NCBI RefSeq assembly: GCF_001429165.1
Contig: NZ_LMIR01000002.1
Coordinates: forward strand, 1,291,261 to 1,355,260
Length of the DNA: 64,000 nucleotides
Direction of reading: 5' to 3'
DNA from: Agromyces sp. Root81
GTDB lineage: Bacteria > Actinomycetota > Actinomycetes > Actinomycetales > Microbacteriaceae
A program made the translations under genes and the position numbers. Below, one piece after another: positions 40,663-48,859 of the stretch. How positions within the stretch are numbered: the stretch's first letter is position 1; the number at the start of each line of letters is the position of its first letter. The notes beneath the pieces were generated by a model, which ran no database searches, was not told where the DNA came from, and worked only from the letters and a program-made list of their open reading frames with translations.

Positions 40663-41511
40663 TCAGTGCGGCGAGGCGAACGCCTCGTCCGGCATCAGGG
40701 CCGTCTCGGCGGTGCATCCGAGCTCGCCGGGCTGCAGCAGGATGTCCGGAACGTACAGGCGCTCGGCGACCCCGTTCGCGCTGCGCACCAGCAGGCAGTC
40801 GTGGGCGTCCCGCATCGCGAGACCGACGCGGTCGCCGTCGCGCGTCACCTGCACCTCGGCGATCGGCGGGCCGTCGGCCGCCTGCGGCAGTTGGGCCGCG
40901 ATGGCCGCGGCGATCTCATCGGCCGGCGCGTCGGCGGATGCCGCGAGCACGGCGATCGCGACCGACTCCGCCTGCTCGGGGATCACCGCGCGGGCGTCCG
41001 CAGGCGGGGCGACCGCGACGAGCGGTCCCGGGCAGTCGACGGTGGTCGCGCCGCCGTCGACGAACCCCCAGCGATCGAACTCGAGGCGGACGCAGTAGTC
41101 GCGCTGGGGTGCACCCTCGACGGATGCCTCGGTGAGGCGGCTGCCCAACACGAGCGCCCCCACCGGCTCCTGCCAGGACGAATCGTCGTACGGTTCGATG
41201 CCCACGAGCACGAAGGGATCGGCGTGGTCGGGCGAGCCCGGCATCCACCCGGAGCCCTGCTCAGGCTCCACGCCAGTGCCCGAGAGGTGGGATCCGATGC
41301 GGCGCGCGTACTCGGCGATGCCGTCGGCTGGCGCCTCGAGGCCAGTGGACTGCGAGATGAACCCCGCATCGCCGGCCGCGGAGACGGCCTGCTCGTCGAG
41401 TTGTTGTTCGAGGCGGCCGCGCTCCGCGGGCGGCGACGAGCACGCCGCGAACGCGACGACGGCCGCGATCGCGCCGGCCACGACGATGAGACGACTCCGA
41501 TGCTCCCTCAT
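40663..41511 (-). CDS. Lipoprotein of unknown function
   Basis: A 282-residue protein with a lipoprotein signal ending in FAAC (Cys24) and then SSPPAERGR. The mature part has no recognised domain; cysteines in [23 protein letters not shown] and LGCTAE could form two disulfides. The start at 41511 (MREHRS) fits the signal peptide. It is leftward, 61 bp before the dcd start, and may be co-transcribed with dcd. Confidence 0.75.
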   Translation of the reverse strand: MREHRSRLIVVAGAIAAVVAFAACSSPPAERGRLEQQLDEQAVSAAGDAGFISQSTGLEAPADGIAEYARRIGSHLSGTGVEPEQGSGWMPGSPDHADPFVLVGIEPYDDSSWQEPVGALVLGSRLTEASVEGAPQRDYCVRLEFDRWGFVDGGATTVDCPGPLVAVAPPADARAVIPEQAESVAIAVLAASADAPADEIAAAIAAQLPQAADGPPIAEVQVTRDGDRVGLAMRDAHDCLLVRSANGVAERLYVPDILLQPGELGCTAETALMPDEAFASPH

Positions 41512-41639
41512 GGGGTCGAGCCTGCCGCATGGATGATGCCGCTCACGGCACATGATCTGGGCGATTCCGACGGCCGGGTAGCGGAGTGCATCACGTCCAT
41601 TGATACGATGGGGATCGCTGCACCCACGGGATGCCGCAT

Positions 41640-41713
41640 GCGGATGTAGTTCAATGGTAGAACTTCAGCTTCCCAAGCTGATAGCGCGGGTTCGATTCCC
41701 GTCATCCGCTCCA
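41640..41713 (+). tRNA. tRNA-Gly (anticodon CCC)
   Basis: A full cloverleaf is readable: acceptor GCGGATG paired with CATCCGC, D-arm GTTCAATGGTAGAAC, anticodon stem TCAGC/GCTGA around loop TTCCCAA (anticodon CCC), T-arm GGGTTCGATTCCC. CCA is encoded at 41711-41713. The 3' end abuts a tyrosine-recombinase remnant, as usual for integration into tRNA genes. Confidence 0.97.
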
Positions 41714-41919
41714 CAGCTGGAAACCACGCCTCCCGGGCCCTCGACCATTCGAGCGACTCGAGGGGCGTTTCGCTCTTTCCTCGCTGTTTTCAGCACCGAA
41801 CTGCTCCAGAACGGCCGACTGATCAGCCCGGTCGATGCGCGCAGCAAGGTAGTGCTTCCGGGTCACCGCCGCTGATCCATGGCCGAGCTGTTCCTTCACC
41901 GCGGGGCGCTTTCGTCGTT
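41714..41919 (-). pseudogene. C-terminal remnant of a tyrosine recombinase (integrase)
   Basis: Leftward translation gives KEQLGHGSAAVTRKHYLAAR, the final box of phage-type integrases (LGH...T..HY), with the nucleophile tyrosine codon at 41849-41851, and then an unremarkable tail running to the tRNA 3' end. Everything upstream of this box, including both catalytic arginines, is gone: a lipoprotein gene ends just before it. Its position touching tRNA-Gly is that of an integrative element whose integrase faced the att site. The element has been lost. Confidence 0.8.
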
Positions 41920-42537
41920 CTACGGCTGCGGCTCGCCGAAATAGATGATGTCGCCGGATACCTCGTTCTGCACCGCGAACTGACCCCCAGCGAGGGCAAC
42001 GGTCGGTACCTGAATCGCGAATCGACCAGTCGACTTCACTCCGGGCTTCATGGCCACCGTAGGGGTTCCGATCCAATCCTCCGTGAGGACTGCGGGGCTG
42101 TTGTCGTCATTCCAGATGTCGTAGATCTGCCCGTCGGAGCCGACGAAGACGGGCTGCACAGACGTGGGCATCCCAGCCCGTCCTTCATCGGCATCGGTGA
42201 TGTTCTCGTTCATCTCGGTGTTCATCCGGCCCATCACGTACTGCCACCCGTCTTTGACCGGGTTGTATGAGTTCTCGGCGATCACGGTTTCGGTGGCGTC
42301 AGCCTGAGGTTCTGTGATGGTGGCATCCCAGTAACTTTCGGGGGTGGTCCGCGCGTAGGTGCCGAAGGCGTAGGGTCTGCTCGCTGTCCCATCGGGCGCC
42401 CTGTCTTCGACAATCTCGGGCGTGGGCGTGGGCTCCGCCGTGACTGCCGGTGTCTGCGCTTGCGGTTCAGGGCTGGCTTGGCAGCCTGTGAGTGCGAGGG
42501 CAAGTACAAGCGGCAGAAGGAGGAGACGACGGTTCAT
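41920..42537 (-). CDS. Lipoprotein of unknown function
   Basis: A 205-residue protein with signal MNRRLLLLPLVLALALTGC (lipobox LTGC, Cys19), a Pro/Thr/Glu linker to about 45, and a domain with SRPYAFGTYARTTPESYWDA, WQYVMGRMNTEMNEN, PVFVGSDGQIYDIWNDDN and a beta-strand rich end. This is the layout of small DUF4352-like extracellular beta domains, but I cannot confirm a family. It lies between the integrase remnant and the carbohydrate locus, so it may be cargo left by the lost element. Confidence 0.75.
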   Translation of the reverse strand: MNRRLLLLPLVLALALTGCQASPEPQAQTPAVTAEPTPTPEIVEDRAPDGTASRPYAFGTYARTTPESYWDATITEPQADATETVIAENSYNPVKDGWQYVMGRMNTEMNENITDADEGRAGMPTSVQPVFVGSDGQIYDIWNDDNSPAVLTEDWIGTPTVAMKPGVKSTGRFAIQVPTVALAGGQFAVQNEVSGDIIYFGEPQP

Positions 42538-42623
42538 GCTGGGGAGCATATCGGCGACGCGCCGGGGCGACGGGCGGTCCGTCGGGCCGATCCCGCGCGC
42601 GACTACGCCGACGATCTCGCTGA

Positions 42624-42756
42624 TCAGTTATCCTCGTCGGCCGCCGAGGCCGCGGGGACGGTGACGGTGACGGTGACGGCCATCATCCCGAGGCACATGC
42701 TTGCAGCGATCGTTGCAGCACCGATGCGGCGCCGAACGCTCGCTCGTGTTTCTCAT
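42624..42756 (-). pseudogene. Frameshifted remnant of a small secreted protein
   Basis: On the minus strand CGGAGG stands 6 bases before an ATG at 42756. Starting in this frame gives only 42 odd, Arg/His-rich codons. In the next frame the same DNA reads as a fine signal peptide (GAATIAASMCLGMMAVTVTV then PAASAADEDN and a stop at 42624). One base gained or lost near 42740 would join the two. A (GACGGT)-type repeat of 24 bp at 42657-42680 lies in the signal-peptide part. The mature protein is missing. Confidence 0.5.
42657..42680. repeat. Four-unit 6-bp tandem repeat
   Basis: GACGGT repeated three times plus GACGGC. It encodes the alternating Val-Thr stretch of the frameshifted signal peptide on the minus strand. 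Probably a slippage product. Confidence 0.85.
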
Positions 42757-42831
42757 TCGAATCCTCCGTGATTCGTAGCGGCGGGTTCACTGCGGCGAGA
42801 AATTCGTCCCGGCGCTCTGGACTCCTTCTAC

Positions 42832-45453
42832 TCACTGCCGAGGCGCGAGCAGCTTCGCCTCAAGGTCGAATCCAACGGCTCGCACGTTGCGCAGCGTCCC
42901 GAACTCGTTCTCGGTCTCTCCGCTGCCCGACTCGGCGAAACCGGCACGGATGCCGAAGAGCCCGGCGAGCACCGACTCGGTCACTGCCGAGGCGGCGTTG
43001 CTGTCCCGATTCGAGACTCCGCGTTCCGCCACCCAGAATGCACCGCCGCCGCGCGCCTCGACTGCCTGGCCCCACAGCGCACCCGATCGAGCTCTGTGCA
43101 CGCGGCTGAGGAACTCCGCTGCGAGATCAGGTCGACCGAGACATGCCAGCGCGTAGGAGGTCGCGCCGGGCCAAGCGGCGAATGCCCCAGCGGCGCCGTG
43201 GTCCGGTCGATCCGAGAACGGAGCGACCGGATCGCTCGGTGCGAGTGCTCGCATCCAGTCGCCGTCGATCAGCTCGCGCTCGACGAACGCCACGAGGCCG
43301 GCCCGCTGGGCTTCACTGAGTCGGTCGGCGAGATGCGCAGCCACGAGCTCGGTGTCGAGGCAGTGAGCGATGCTGTCAGAGCCGTCAGGGTGTTCGATGG
43401 ACCAGCGCCCATCTCCGAGGTACTGCCCGATCACCGCGTCCGCCAGCTCCTCGGCCACCGCTGCCGCGGCCTCCGCCTCGGCGTCCAGGCCGAGCCTATG
43501 CAACAGCGCCGCGATCGATCGCGACATGCCCGCGTATCCGGCATTGAAGGAGACCACCACGTCGCGGTAGTTCGGCACACACTCGAGCAGCTCCCACGCG
43601 TCGCTGCCGAGGTCGACCAGGCGACCATCGCCGTATGCGGCACGTCCCGTGACCGCGCGGCCGGCCATCTCCCTGAGATGGTCGAGCACGCTGCGTCCAG
43701 CGGCCTCCTCGAAGAGAACGCTCTCATCACCGGTGGTCCCGACATAATGCTCGACGATGGTGAAGAGCGCGTGGTCGTTCGCAGCGTAGTGGTTGCCCAC
43801 CGGTTGCAGGCCTCGCGTGTCGAACGAGTGCGAGCGGTCGTACGGTTGCGCGAGAGCGGCGACGATCCAAGCGCGGATGCCGGCGGGTTCGAGCATCGCA
43901 CCCGCCCTCGCCCACTCCGACTGGTCCCAGTAGAACGTGGTGGTCGCCCCGAGTCGTGGCCCACCGGTCAGGAACACTGGTCCGATCGGGCTGACGATCG
44001 TGTTGCGCATGTAGAGCATGAGCAGCGCACCCAGGTAGTACGTCTTCGCCAGCCCGGGCGAGGTGGATTCGAACGCCGGCAGGTGGCCGGAATGCGTCGT
44101 GTTGCCCGGCGTGAACGCATGCCGCCACAACGTGCGCCAGGCTTCGGCCACCGCGGCGAACTGCTCGTCGAAGCTTCGGGCGGTCATCACCGCACGCTCC
44201 TCGACCTCATCGCCGTTTTCACCGATGGCGAGCGCGACCCCGAGCTCGACAGTCTCGCCGGGCGCGAGGTCGAGACGCCACGACGCCAGCGCACGCTGCC
44301 CTTCGACGCGCAGCTCGTGGGGGGCGACGCTGAACGCAACGGCGCTGCGAGCAGTCGACGAGGCATCCGTGACGACGACGGTCGCTTCACGACCCTCGGC
44401 ACTCCAGCGCTGTCCGCCCCACCATGGGGCGGTGCGACCGACCTCGATACCGTCGAGGTTGAAAACGAGGTGGTCCTCGCCGAACGAAGCTTCGAGTTCG
44501 TAGGCGCTCAGCAGTTCGACGGACTGATCCGCCACGATGCGCTCGCCGGCGATGCGGCACACGAACCGCCCGCCCTCCACGGCGAACTGGAGCGAGTCGG
44601 GGTGGTTGCCGTGCGTGAGCAGCACACCGTCGTCGAGCGAGTCGACGACAACGCGCATCGACACCGACGTGAGCGGTTCGAACGCGACGACCGCGTCGAG
44701 GACGACTTCGTCATCCGGCTGCCGGAGTTCCCACGGCCCCGCGATCCACTCGCCCGATACCCGCACGGCTTGGACGGTCCCGCGCGCGGCAGGGGGTCGA
44801 GTGCGCGAGGGCGAGTCGGGTGTGATGTGCGCCGGCAGTGCCGTGTCGAGCAGCATGGGGGCTGCGTCCTCGTCGCGCTGGATTCCTGGAATCCGTGGTC
44901 GCCCGAGGCGGATCTGGCGCGCGCCCTCCGCAACGAGGTGCGGCTGGCCCGGTCGGTCGGACAGCACGTCGGCGCGAACGCGCTCGGTCGCATAGAAGTC
45001 GTGGTGATGCCCGGCGCTCCAGGGTGTGCCGTACAACCATCCCCAGTCCACATCCGAGTAGGCGATCGGCGCGAGCACCTCCTGCTCGAGGTCGACCCGC
45101 CGGTCCATATCGGAGGTATTGGTCACCAGGATCCGCCACAGCACCTGGGCGCCCTCGTACTCGAGGCGCGTCTCAGTCTCAACATCGACGCCATCCATGG
45201 CACTCGACCTTGCGACGCCCCACGGTGCCCAGCGGAATCGGTCCGAAGCCCGTACCCGTCCGTCCACCTTGAGGATCCCGGTTCGGTAGCCACCGCTGAA
45301 CGGCGGCAGGGCCAGCCAAGAGAGTGAGGTGAGGTCGGCGTTCACATGCGCCTGACCCCATTGATTGCGCAGGGAAGGCAAGTGCGGGAGTTCCTCCGCC
45401 TCCACCCAATCGCCTGCCAACTCATCGAGTACCGGAACACCCGGTGCGAGCAT
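42832..45453 (-). CDS. Large putative glycoside hydrolase with an (alpha/alpha)6-like domain
   Basis: An 873-residue protein without signal peptide. Residues 1-450 are mainly beta (DLTSLSWLALPPFSGGYRTG, WRILVTNTSDMDRRVDLEQEVLAP, then a jelly-roll-like part VSMRVVVDSLDDGVLL). Residues 460-870 look like a helical toroid (SPGLAKTYYLGALLMLYM, TTTFYWDQSEWARAGAMLEP near 512, NHYAANDHALFTIVEHY near 560, GDGRWSIEHPDGSDSIAH). This two-part plan is shared by GH65, GH78, GH95 and GH127-like enzymes, but I do not recognise the family. ATG 45453 has GAAGGG 6 bases upstream; ATG 45459 overlaps the permease stop. It is last in the sugar ABC operon, so it probably acts on the imported sugar. Confidence 0.72.
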   Translation of the reverse strand: MLAPGVPVLDELAGDWVEAEELPHLPSLRNQWGQAHVNADLTSLSWLALPPFSGGYRTGILKVDGRVRASDRFRWAPWGVARSSAMDGVDVETETRLEYEGAQVLWRILVTNTSDMDRRVDLEQEVLAPIAYSDVDWGWLYGTPWSAGHHHDFYATERVRADVLSDRPGQPHLVAEGARQIRLGRPRIPGIQRDEDAAPMLLDTALPAHITPDSPSRTRPPAARGTVQAVRVSGEWIAGPWELRQPDDEVVLDAVVAFEPLTSVSMRVVVDSLDDGVLLTHGNHPDSLQFAVEGGRFVCRIAGERIVADQSVELLSAYELEASFGEDHLVFNLDGIEVGRTAPWWGGQRWSAEGREATVVVTDASSTARSAVAFSVAPHELRVEGQRALASWRLDLAPGETVELGVALAIGENGDEVEERAVMTARSFDEQFAAVAEAWRTLWRHAFTPGNTTHSGHLPAFESTSPGLAKTYYLGALLMLYMRNTIVSPIGPVFLTGGPRLGATTTFYWDQSEWARAGAMLEPAGIRAWIVAALAQPYDRSHSFDTRGLQPVGNHYAANDHALFTIVEHYVGTTGDESVLFEEAAGRSVLDHLREMAGRAVTGRAAYGDGRLVDLGSDAWELLECVPNYRDVVVSFNAGYAGMSRSIAALLHRLGLDAEAEAAAAVAEELADAVIGQYLGDGRWSIEHPDGSDSIAHCLDTELVAAHLADRLSEAQRAGLVAFVERELIDGDWMRALAPSDPVAPFSDRPDHGAAGAFAAWPGATSYALACLGRPDLAAEFLSRVHRARSGALWGQAVEARGGGAFWVAERGVSNRDSNAASAVTESVLAGLFGIRAGFAESGSGETENEFGTLRNVRAVGFDLEAKLLAPRQ

Positions 45454-45455
45454 TG

Positions 45456-46376
45456 TCATCCCTTCGAAGCTCCCGACATCAGACCGTGAATGAATTCGCG
45501 TTGCGTGACCAAGTACCCGACCACCGGGATGATCGCCGCGAGGAACATGACCCCGAACAATTGCGCGTAGTCGGTGGAGATCGTGCCCACCGACTGGTAG
45601 ATGCCGGTGGTGATCGTCTGCCCTTGCAACGGGCCCAGGATGATGAGCGGATTCAGGAAGTCGTTCCAGACCCAGAGGCCGAGGAAGATCCCCACGGTCG
45701 CTGTCGCCGGACGCACGAGCGGCATGACGATCGTCCACCAGATCCGAAGCTCGCCGGCCCCGTCGACGCGTGCGGCCTCGACGACCTCTCTCGGCACTGT
45801 CCTCAGGAAGCCGACGTAGAGGAAGACGGCGAAGGACAGGTACCCGCCGCCGACATTCGACAGGATCAGGCCCGGGTAGCTGTTGGCGAGTCCGATCGAC
45901 TGCAGCAGCGACACGATGGGCTGGAGCACGACCTGCGGGGGCACCATGAGCCCGAGCGCGAACGCAGCCAGGAGGACGCCACGGATGACCGGTCGCTGCT
46001 CCGAGATCCAGAAACTCGTCGCCGAGGCGAGCGGGATGATCAGCACGAGCGTTGCCACGGTCACCAGGATCGAGTTCAGCAGGCCGCTCTGGATGAGGTG
46101 ATCCGGCCGCTGGAGTGCACCCACGATGTTGTCGAGCGTGAACGGCGAGGGCAGGGCGAGCGGCTCTGTGAGGATCTGCTCCTGCGTCTTGAACGCGCCG
46201 GAGACCGCGAGATAGATCGGGATGACGAAGATGAGCGTGACCACCCAGGCCGCGATGAGATGCGCCGAACGGCGGGCAATGCCTGCCCGAGCACGAGATC
46301 TGCGCGCAGCGGAGCGATTCGGGTCATCCACGGGATGAGCCCGGACGGCCTTTTCGGGTTGTGTGATGGTGCTCAC
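45456..46376 (-). CDS. Carbohydrate ABC permease (MalG-like)
   Basis: A 306-residue permease of the sugar CUT1 family, second subunit. It has six helices after a basic N terminus of about 35 residues and the EAA loop EVVEAARVDGAGELRIWWTIVMPLVRPA. It starts with GTG at 46376, with GGAGG 7 bases upstream, and overlaps the stop of the first permease (GTGA). Its stop overlaps ATG 45459 of the hydrolase frame. It works with the MalF-like partner and the binding lipoprotein upstream; the ATPase is not in the window and is probably a shared MsmK-type one. Confidence 0.93.
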   Translation of the reverse strand: MSTITQPEKAVRAHPVDDPNRSAARRSRARAGIARRSAHLIAAWVVTLIFVIPIYLAVSGAFKTQEQILTEPLALPSPFTLDNIVGALQRPDHLIQSGLLNSILVTVATLVLIIPLASATSFWISEQRPVIRGVLLAAFALGLMVPPQVVLQPIVSLLQSIGLANSYPGLILSNVGGGYLSFAVFLYVGFLRTVPREVVEAARVDGAGELRIWWTIVMPLVRPATATVGIFLGLWVWNDFLNPLIILGPLQGQTITTGIYQSVGTISTDYAQLFGVMFLAAIIPVVGYLVTQREFIHGLMSGASKG

Positions 46377-47254
46377 AGGTGAGCCTCCCGTCGACGAAGC
46401 AGTCCTGTCGAGGAGTACGCGACCACCGCGGTCAACAGGAGCAGGAACATGGCGATCGCGGACGAGTATCCGAATCGGTTCTCGGTGAATGCGACCTCCA
46501 CCAGGAAGAACGCGAGCGACTGGGTGGAATTCGCCGGGCCACCACCCGTAAGCACGGCGATGATGTCGTAGAGCTTCAACGTCGTGATGAGGCACAGCGT
46601 GACGCTGATCGTGACGCCCGGCGCGATCATCGGGAAGGTGACGTTGCGGAATCGGGACAGCGCCCCGGCGCCGTCGACGCGTGCCGCCTCGTAGAGCTCG
46701 CTCGGTACCGACTGCAGCGACGCGGTGTAGACGACCGTCGAGAAGGCGATCGTCATCCAGCTCACGACAACGCAGATCGAGAAGGTCGCGAGTTCCGGGG
46801 TCCCCAGCCAGGAGACGGCCTCATCGGTGAGGCCCATGCTCTGGAGTGTGGAGTTGAGGAGTCCGTTCTGGTTGAGCACCGATCGCCAGATGAAGGCGAC
46901 GATGACCCCCGAGAGCACCTGCGGGATGAACACCAGTGTGCGCATGACGCGGTAATTCCTGCTCGGACTGTTCAGCAGCAGCGCGAACAGCAGGCCCAGT
47001 GCATTTGAGACCACGGTGACGAAGACGACGACGACGAGCGTGAAGCCCAGCGTGCGGTAGAGGCGCGGGTCCTGGAACAGCTCGACGTAGTTGTCAGCAC
47101 CGACGAACGAACTCGTCGCCTTCAGCGGGCTGCTGTTCGTGAAGCTCGTGACGAAGCTGGAGACCAGCGGCCAGAGGAGGAACGCCGCGTAGAGGATGAT
47201 CGCGATGCCCGCGATGGGAGCGAGTCCCCACCGTGATCTTTGACGGGTGGACAT
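46373..47254 (-). CDS. Carbohydrate ABC permease (MalF-like)
   Basis: A 293-residue permease with six helices. The first is preceded by RSRWGLAPIAGIAIILYAAF, and the EAA loop is SELYEAARVDGAGALSRFRNVTFPMI. GGGPANSTQSLAFFLVEVAF is typical of CUT1 sugar permeases. GAAAGG lies 6 bases before the ATG at 47254. It lies 68 bp after the binding-protein gene. Confidence 0.93.
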   Translation of the reverse strand: MSTRQRSRWGLAPIAGIAIILYAAFLLWPLVSSFVTSFTNSSPLKATSSFVGADNYVELFQDPRLYRTLGFTLVVVVFVTVVSNALGLLFALLLNSPSRNYRVMRTLVFIPQVLSGVIVAFIWRSVLNQNGLLNSTLQSMGLTDEAVSWLGTPELATFSICVVVSWMTIAFSTVVYTASLQSVPSELYEAARVDGAGALSRFRNVTFPMIAPGVTISVTLCLITTLKLYDIIAVLTGGGPANSTQSLAFFLVEVAFTENRFGYSSAIAMFLLLLTAVVAYSSTGLLRRREAHL

Positions 47255-47322
47255 GGGGTGCCTTTCCGGGTGGATGTCGAGCGTGGTCGAGGCCGGGCGG
47301 CGACACCGCCCGGCCTCAGCGG

Positions 47323-48609
47323 CTACTTGCCGACGGCCGCGTCCCACTCCTTGTCGAGCTGGGCGGCCTGCGCTGCAACGTCACCGTCGGAGAAGAGAGC
47401 CTGCGACAGGGCGTAGAGCGCGTCGTTCATACCCGGCGCGAGACTGTCGTTGTTGTTCACCCAACCGAACGACGAGACCTTCGAGTTCTCATCGGTGACG
47501 TACGCGTACGTGTCGAGGTAGAGTCCGGAGACCGAGACGTCGAAGTCCTCGATCGAGCGGTCCTTGAACATCGGGTACGCCCCGTCGGTCTCGATCAGCA
47601 CCGTCAGGTTCGCGGGATCGAGTGACCACGCCTTCGCGAATGACGTTGCTTCGTCCACGTGCTCCGACTGCGAACTCACCGCAGTGGTGCCCCCCACATT
47701 GAAGGGGACGACGATGGAGCCGTCGTCGGTGGGCCACGGGAACGCGCCGATGTTCTCTGCCTGCTCGGGGGTGATGTAGCTCGACCCCGTGAACCAGCTG
47801 CCCATCGGGTACATTGCGCTCTTGCCGTCGAGGAAGTTCCGGTTCGCCGTCGCGTAGTCGACGCTCAGCGCTGCCGGGTCGTAGGCCTCCATCTCGACGA
47901 GGTCGCGCGCCTTCTCGAGAGCGCCGACGTAGAGCGGGTCGGAGAAGGACACCTCACCGGCGTAGCGCTTCTGGATCCACTCCGGGTCCTGCCCGAGCAC
48001 GTCCGCGCTGCTCAGGCCGACGAGGGGCATGCTCGCCGCCCACGGCTCGGATCCGGCGAGCTCGAGCGGGGTCACGTCTGCCGCGCGGAACTTCTCGATC
48101 GCCGCGACGAACTCGGCCCACGTCTCCGGAACCTCGACGCCGTGCTCGGCGAACAGGGCCTTGTTGTAGAACACCAGGGGGAGCACCTGCGAGTTCGTCG
48201 GCGGGATGTACGTGCCCCCGTCGATGTCGTTGGCCTCGGGAAGGATGAAGTTCTCGTCCAGCCAGTCCTGGTCGAAGGGCTCGAGAAGCCCTGCCTCCAG
48301 GAAGTCGCGCGGCGTGATCGACGCGAGAACGTCGGGGAACTGATCGCTCGCCTGCAGCTGCTTGGCGTATGCCGTCCGGTCCCCACCAGGGCTGACGATC
48401 TTGTTGACCGTGACGTCCGGCAGATCGGTCAGGGCGTTCTCGATCGACTGATCCCAGAACTCCGGTCCGAGTGCGGGCGTCTCGAAAACCATGAACGTCA
48501 GATCGGCATCGCCCGATCCGGTCGACGCTGTCGTCGAACATCCTGCCAGTGCGGCCGTCATGCCGAGAGCGGCGAGTGCCAGGCCAACAGTGCGGCGTGT
48601 TCGCGTCAT
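47323..48609 (-). CDS. Sugar-binding lipoprotein of a CUT1 ABC importer
   Basis: A 428-residue family 1 solute-binding protein. The lipoprotein signal ends in LAGC (Cys24). Typical features are PDVLASITPRDFLEAGLLEP, LPLVFYNKALFAEHGVEVPETW, GKSAMYPMGSWF and the C-terminal ALSQALFSDGD. It captures the oligosaccharide that the permeases import. AAGGAGG lies 5 bases before the ATG at 48609. A 31-bp inverted repeat about 60 bp upstream is the likely operator of the operon that runs through the two permeases to the large hydrolase. Confidence 0.93.
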   Translation of the reverse strand: MTRTRRTVGLALAALGMTAALAGCSTTASTGSGDADLTFMVFETPALGPEFWDQSIENALTDLPDVTVNKIVSPGGDRTAYAKQLQASDQFPDVLASITPRDFLEAGLLEPFDQDWLDENFILPEANDIDGGTYIPPTNSQVLPLVFYNKALFAEHGVEVPETWAEFVAAIEKFRAADVTPLELAGSEPWAASMPLVGLSSADVLGQDPEWIQKRYAGEVSFSDPLYVGALEKARDLVEMEAYDPAALSVDYATANRNFLDGKSAMYPMGSWFTGSSYITPEQAENIGAFPWPTDDGSIVVPFNVGGTTAVSSQSEHVDEATSFAKAWSLDPANLTVLIETDGAYPMFKDRSIEDFDVSVSGLYLDTYAYVTDENSKVSSFGWVNNNDSLAPGMNDALYALSQALFSDGDVAAQAAQLDKEWDAAVGK

Positions 48610-48668
48610 CTCATCCTCCTTGATGATGGATCTGATGATCCAGGTGCGTTGCGGGTTGATTGCTGGGA

Positions 48669-48699
48669 GCGAATAAGCCAAACGTTTTGCCCTATTCGC
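48669..48699. promoter_or_regulatory. 31-bp inverted repeat, probable sugar-operon operator
   Basis: Outer arms GCGAATA / TATTCGC are perfect, and 12 of 15 pairs match overall around an inner CAAACGTTTTGC box. It lies 60-90 bp upstream of the binding-protein start, in the promoter. The box recurs as CAAACCTTTTGC before the GH95-like gene. Size and symmetry fit a LacI- or ROK-type dimer; the ROK protein just upstream is the likely ligand. Confidence 0.72.
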
Positions 48700-48859
48700 G
48701 GCCGATGTTACGCGGGCAAAGGTCGGATGTCAAGAACGGTAGAGCCGTCTCCGGATCCGTCCGGGATCGCCGAACTGGCCACCATCACGGGCAGCACCAA
48801 TGAGCATTCGTCGTCGAATTCCGACTGCGGCGATCAGGCCGGGATACCGACGATCGAGT

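Noticed and set aside
42657-42680. Contingency microsatellite of a functional gene
   Set aside because: 6-bp units do not shift frame, and the gene around it already appears broken, so a switch is not supported.
42832-45738. A longer 968-codon version of the large hydrolase
   Set aside because: The extra N terminus overlaps the permease gene in another frame, and the ribosome-site spacing favours 45453 (or 45459).
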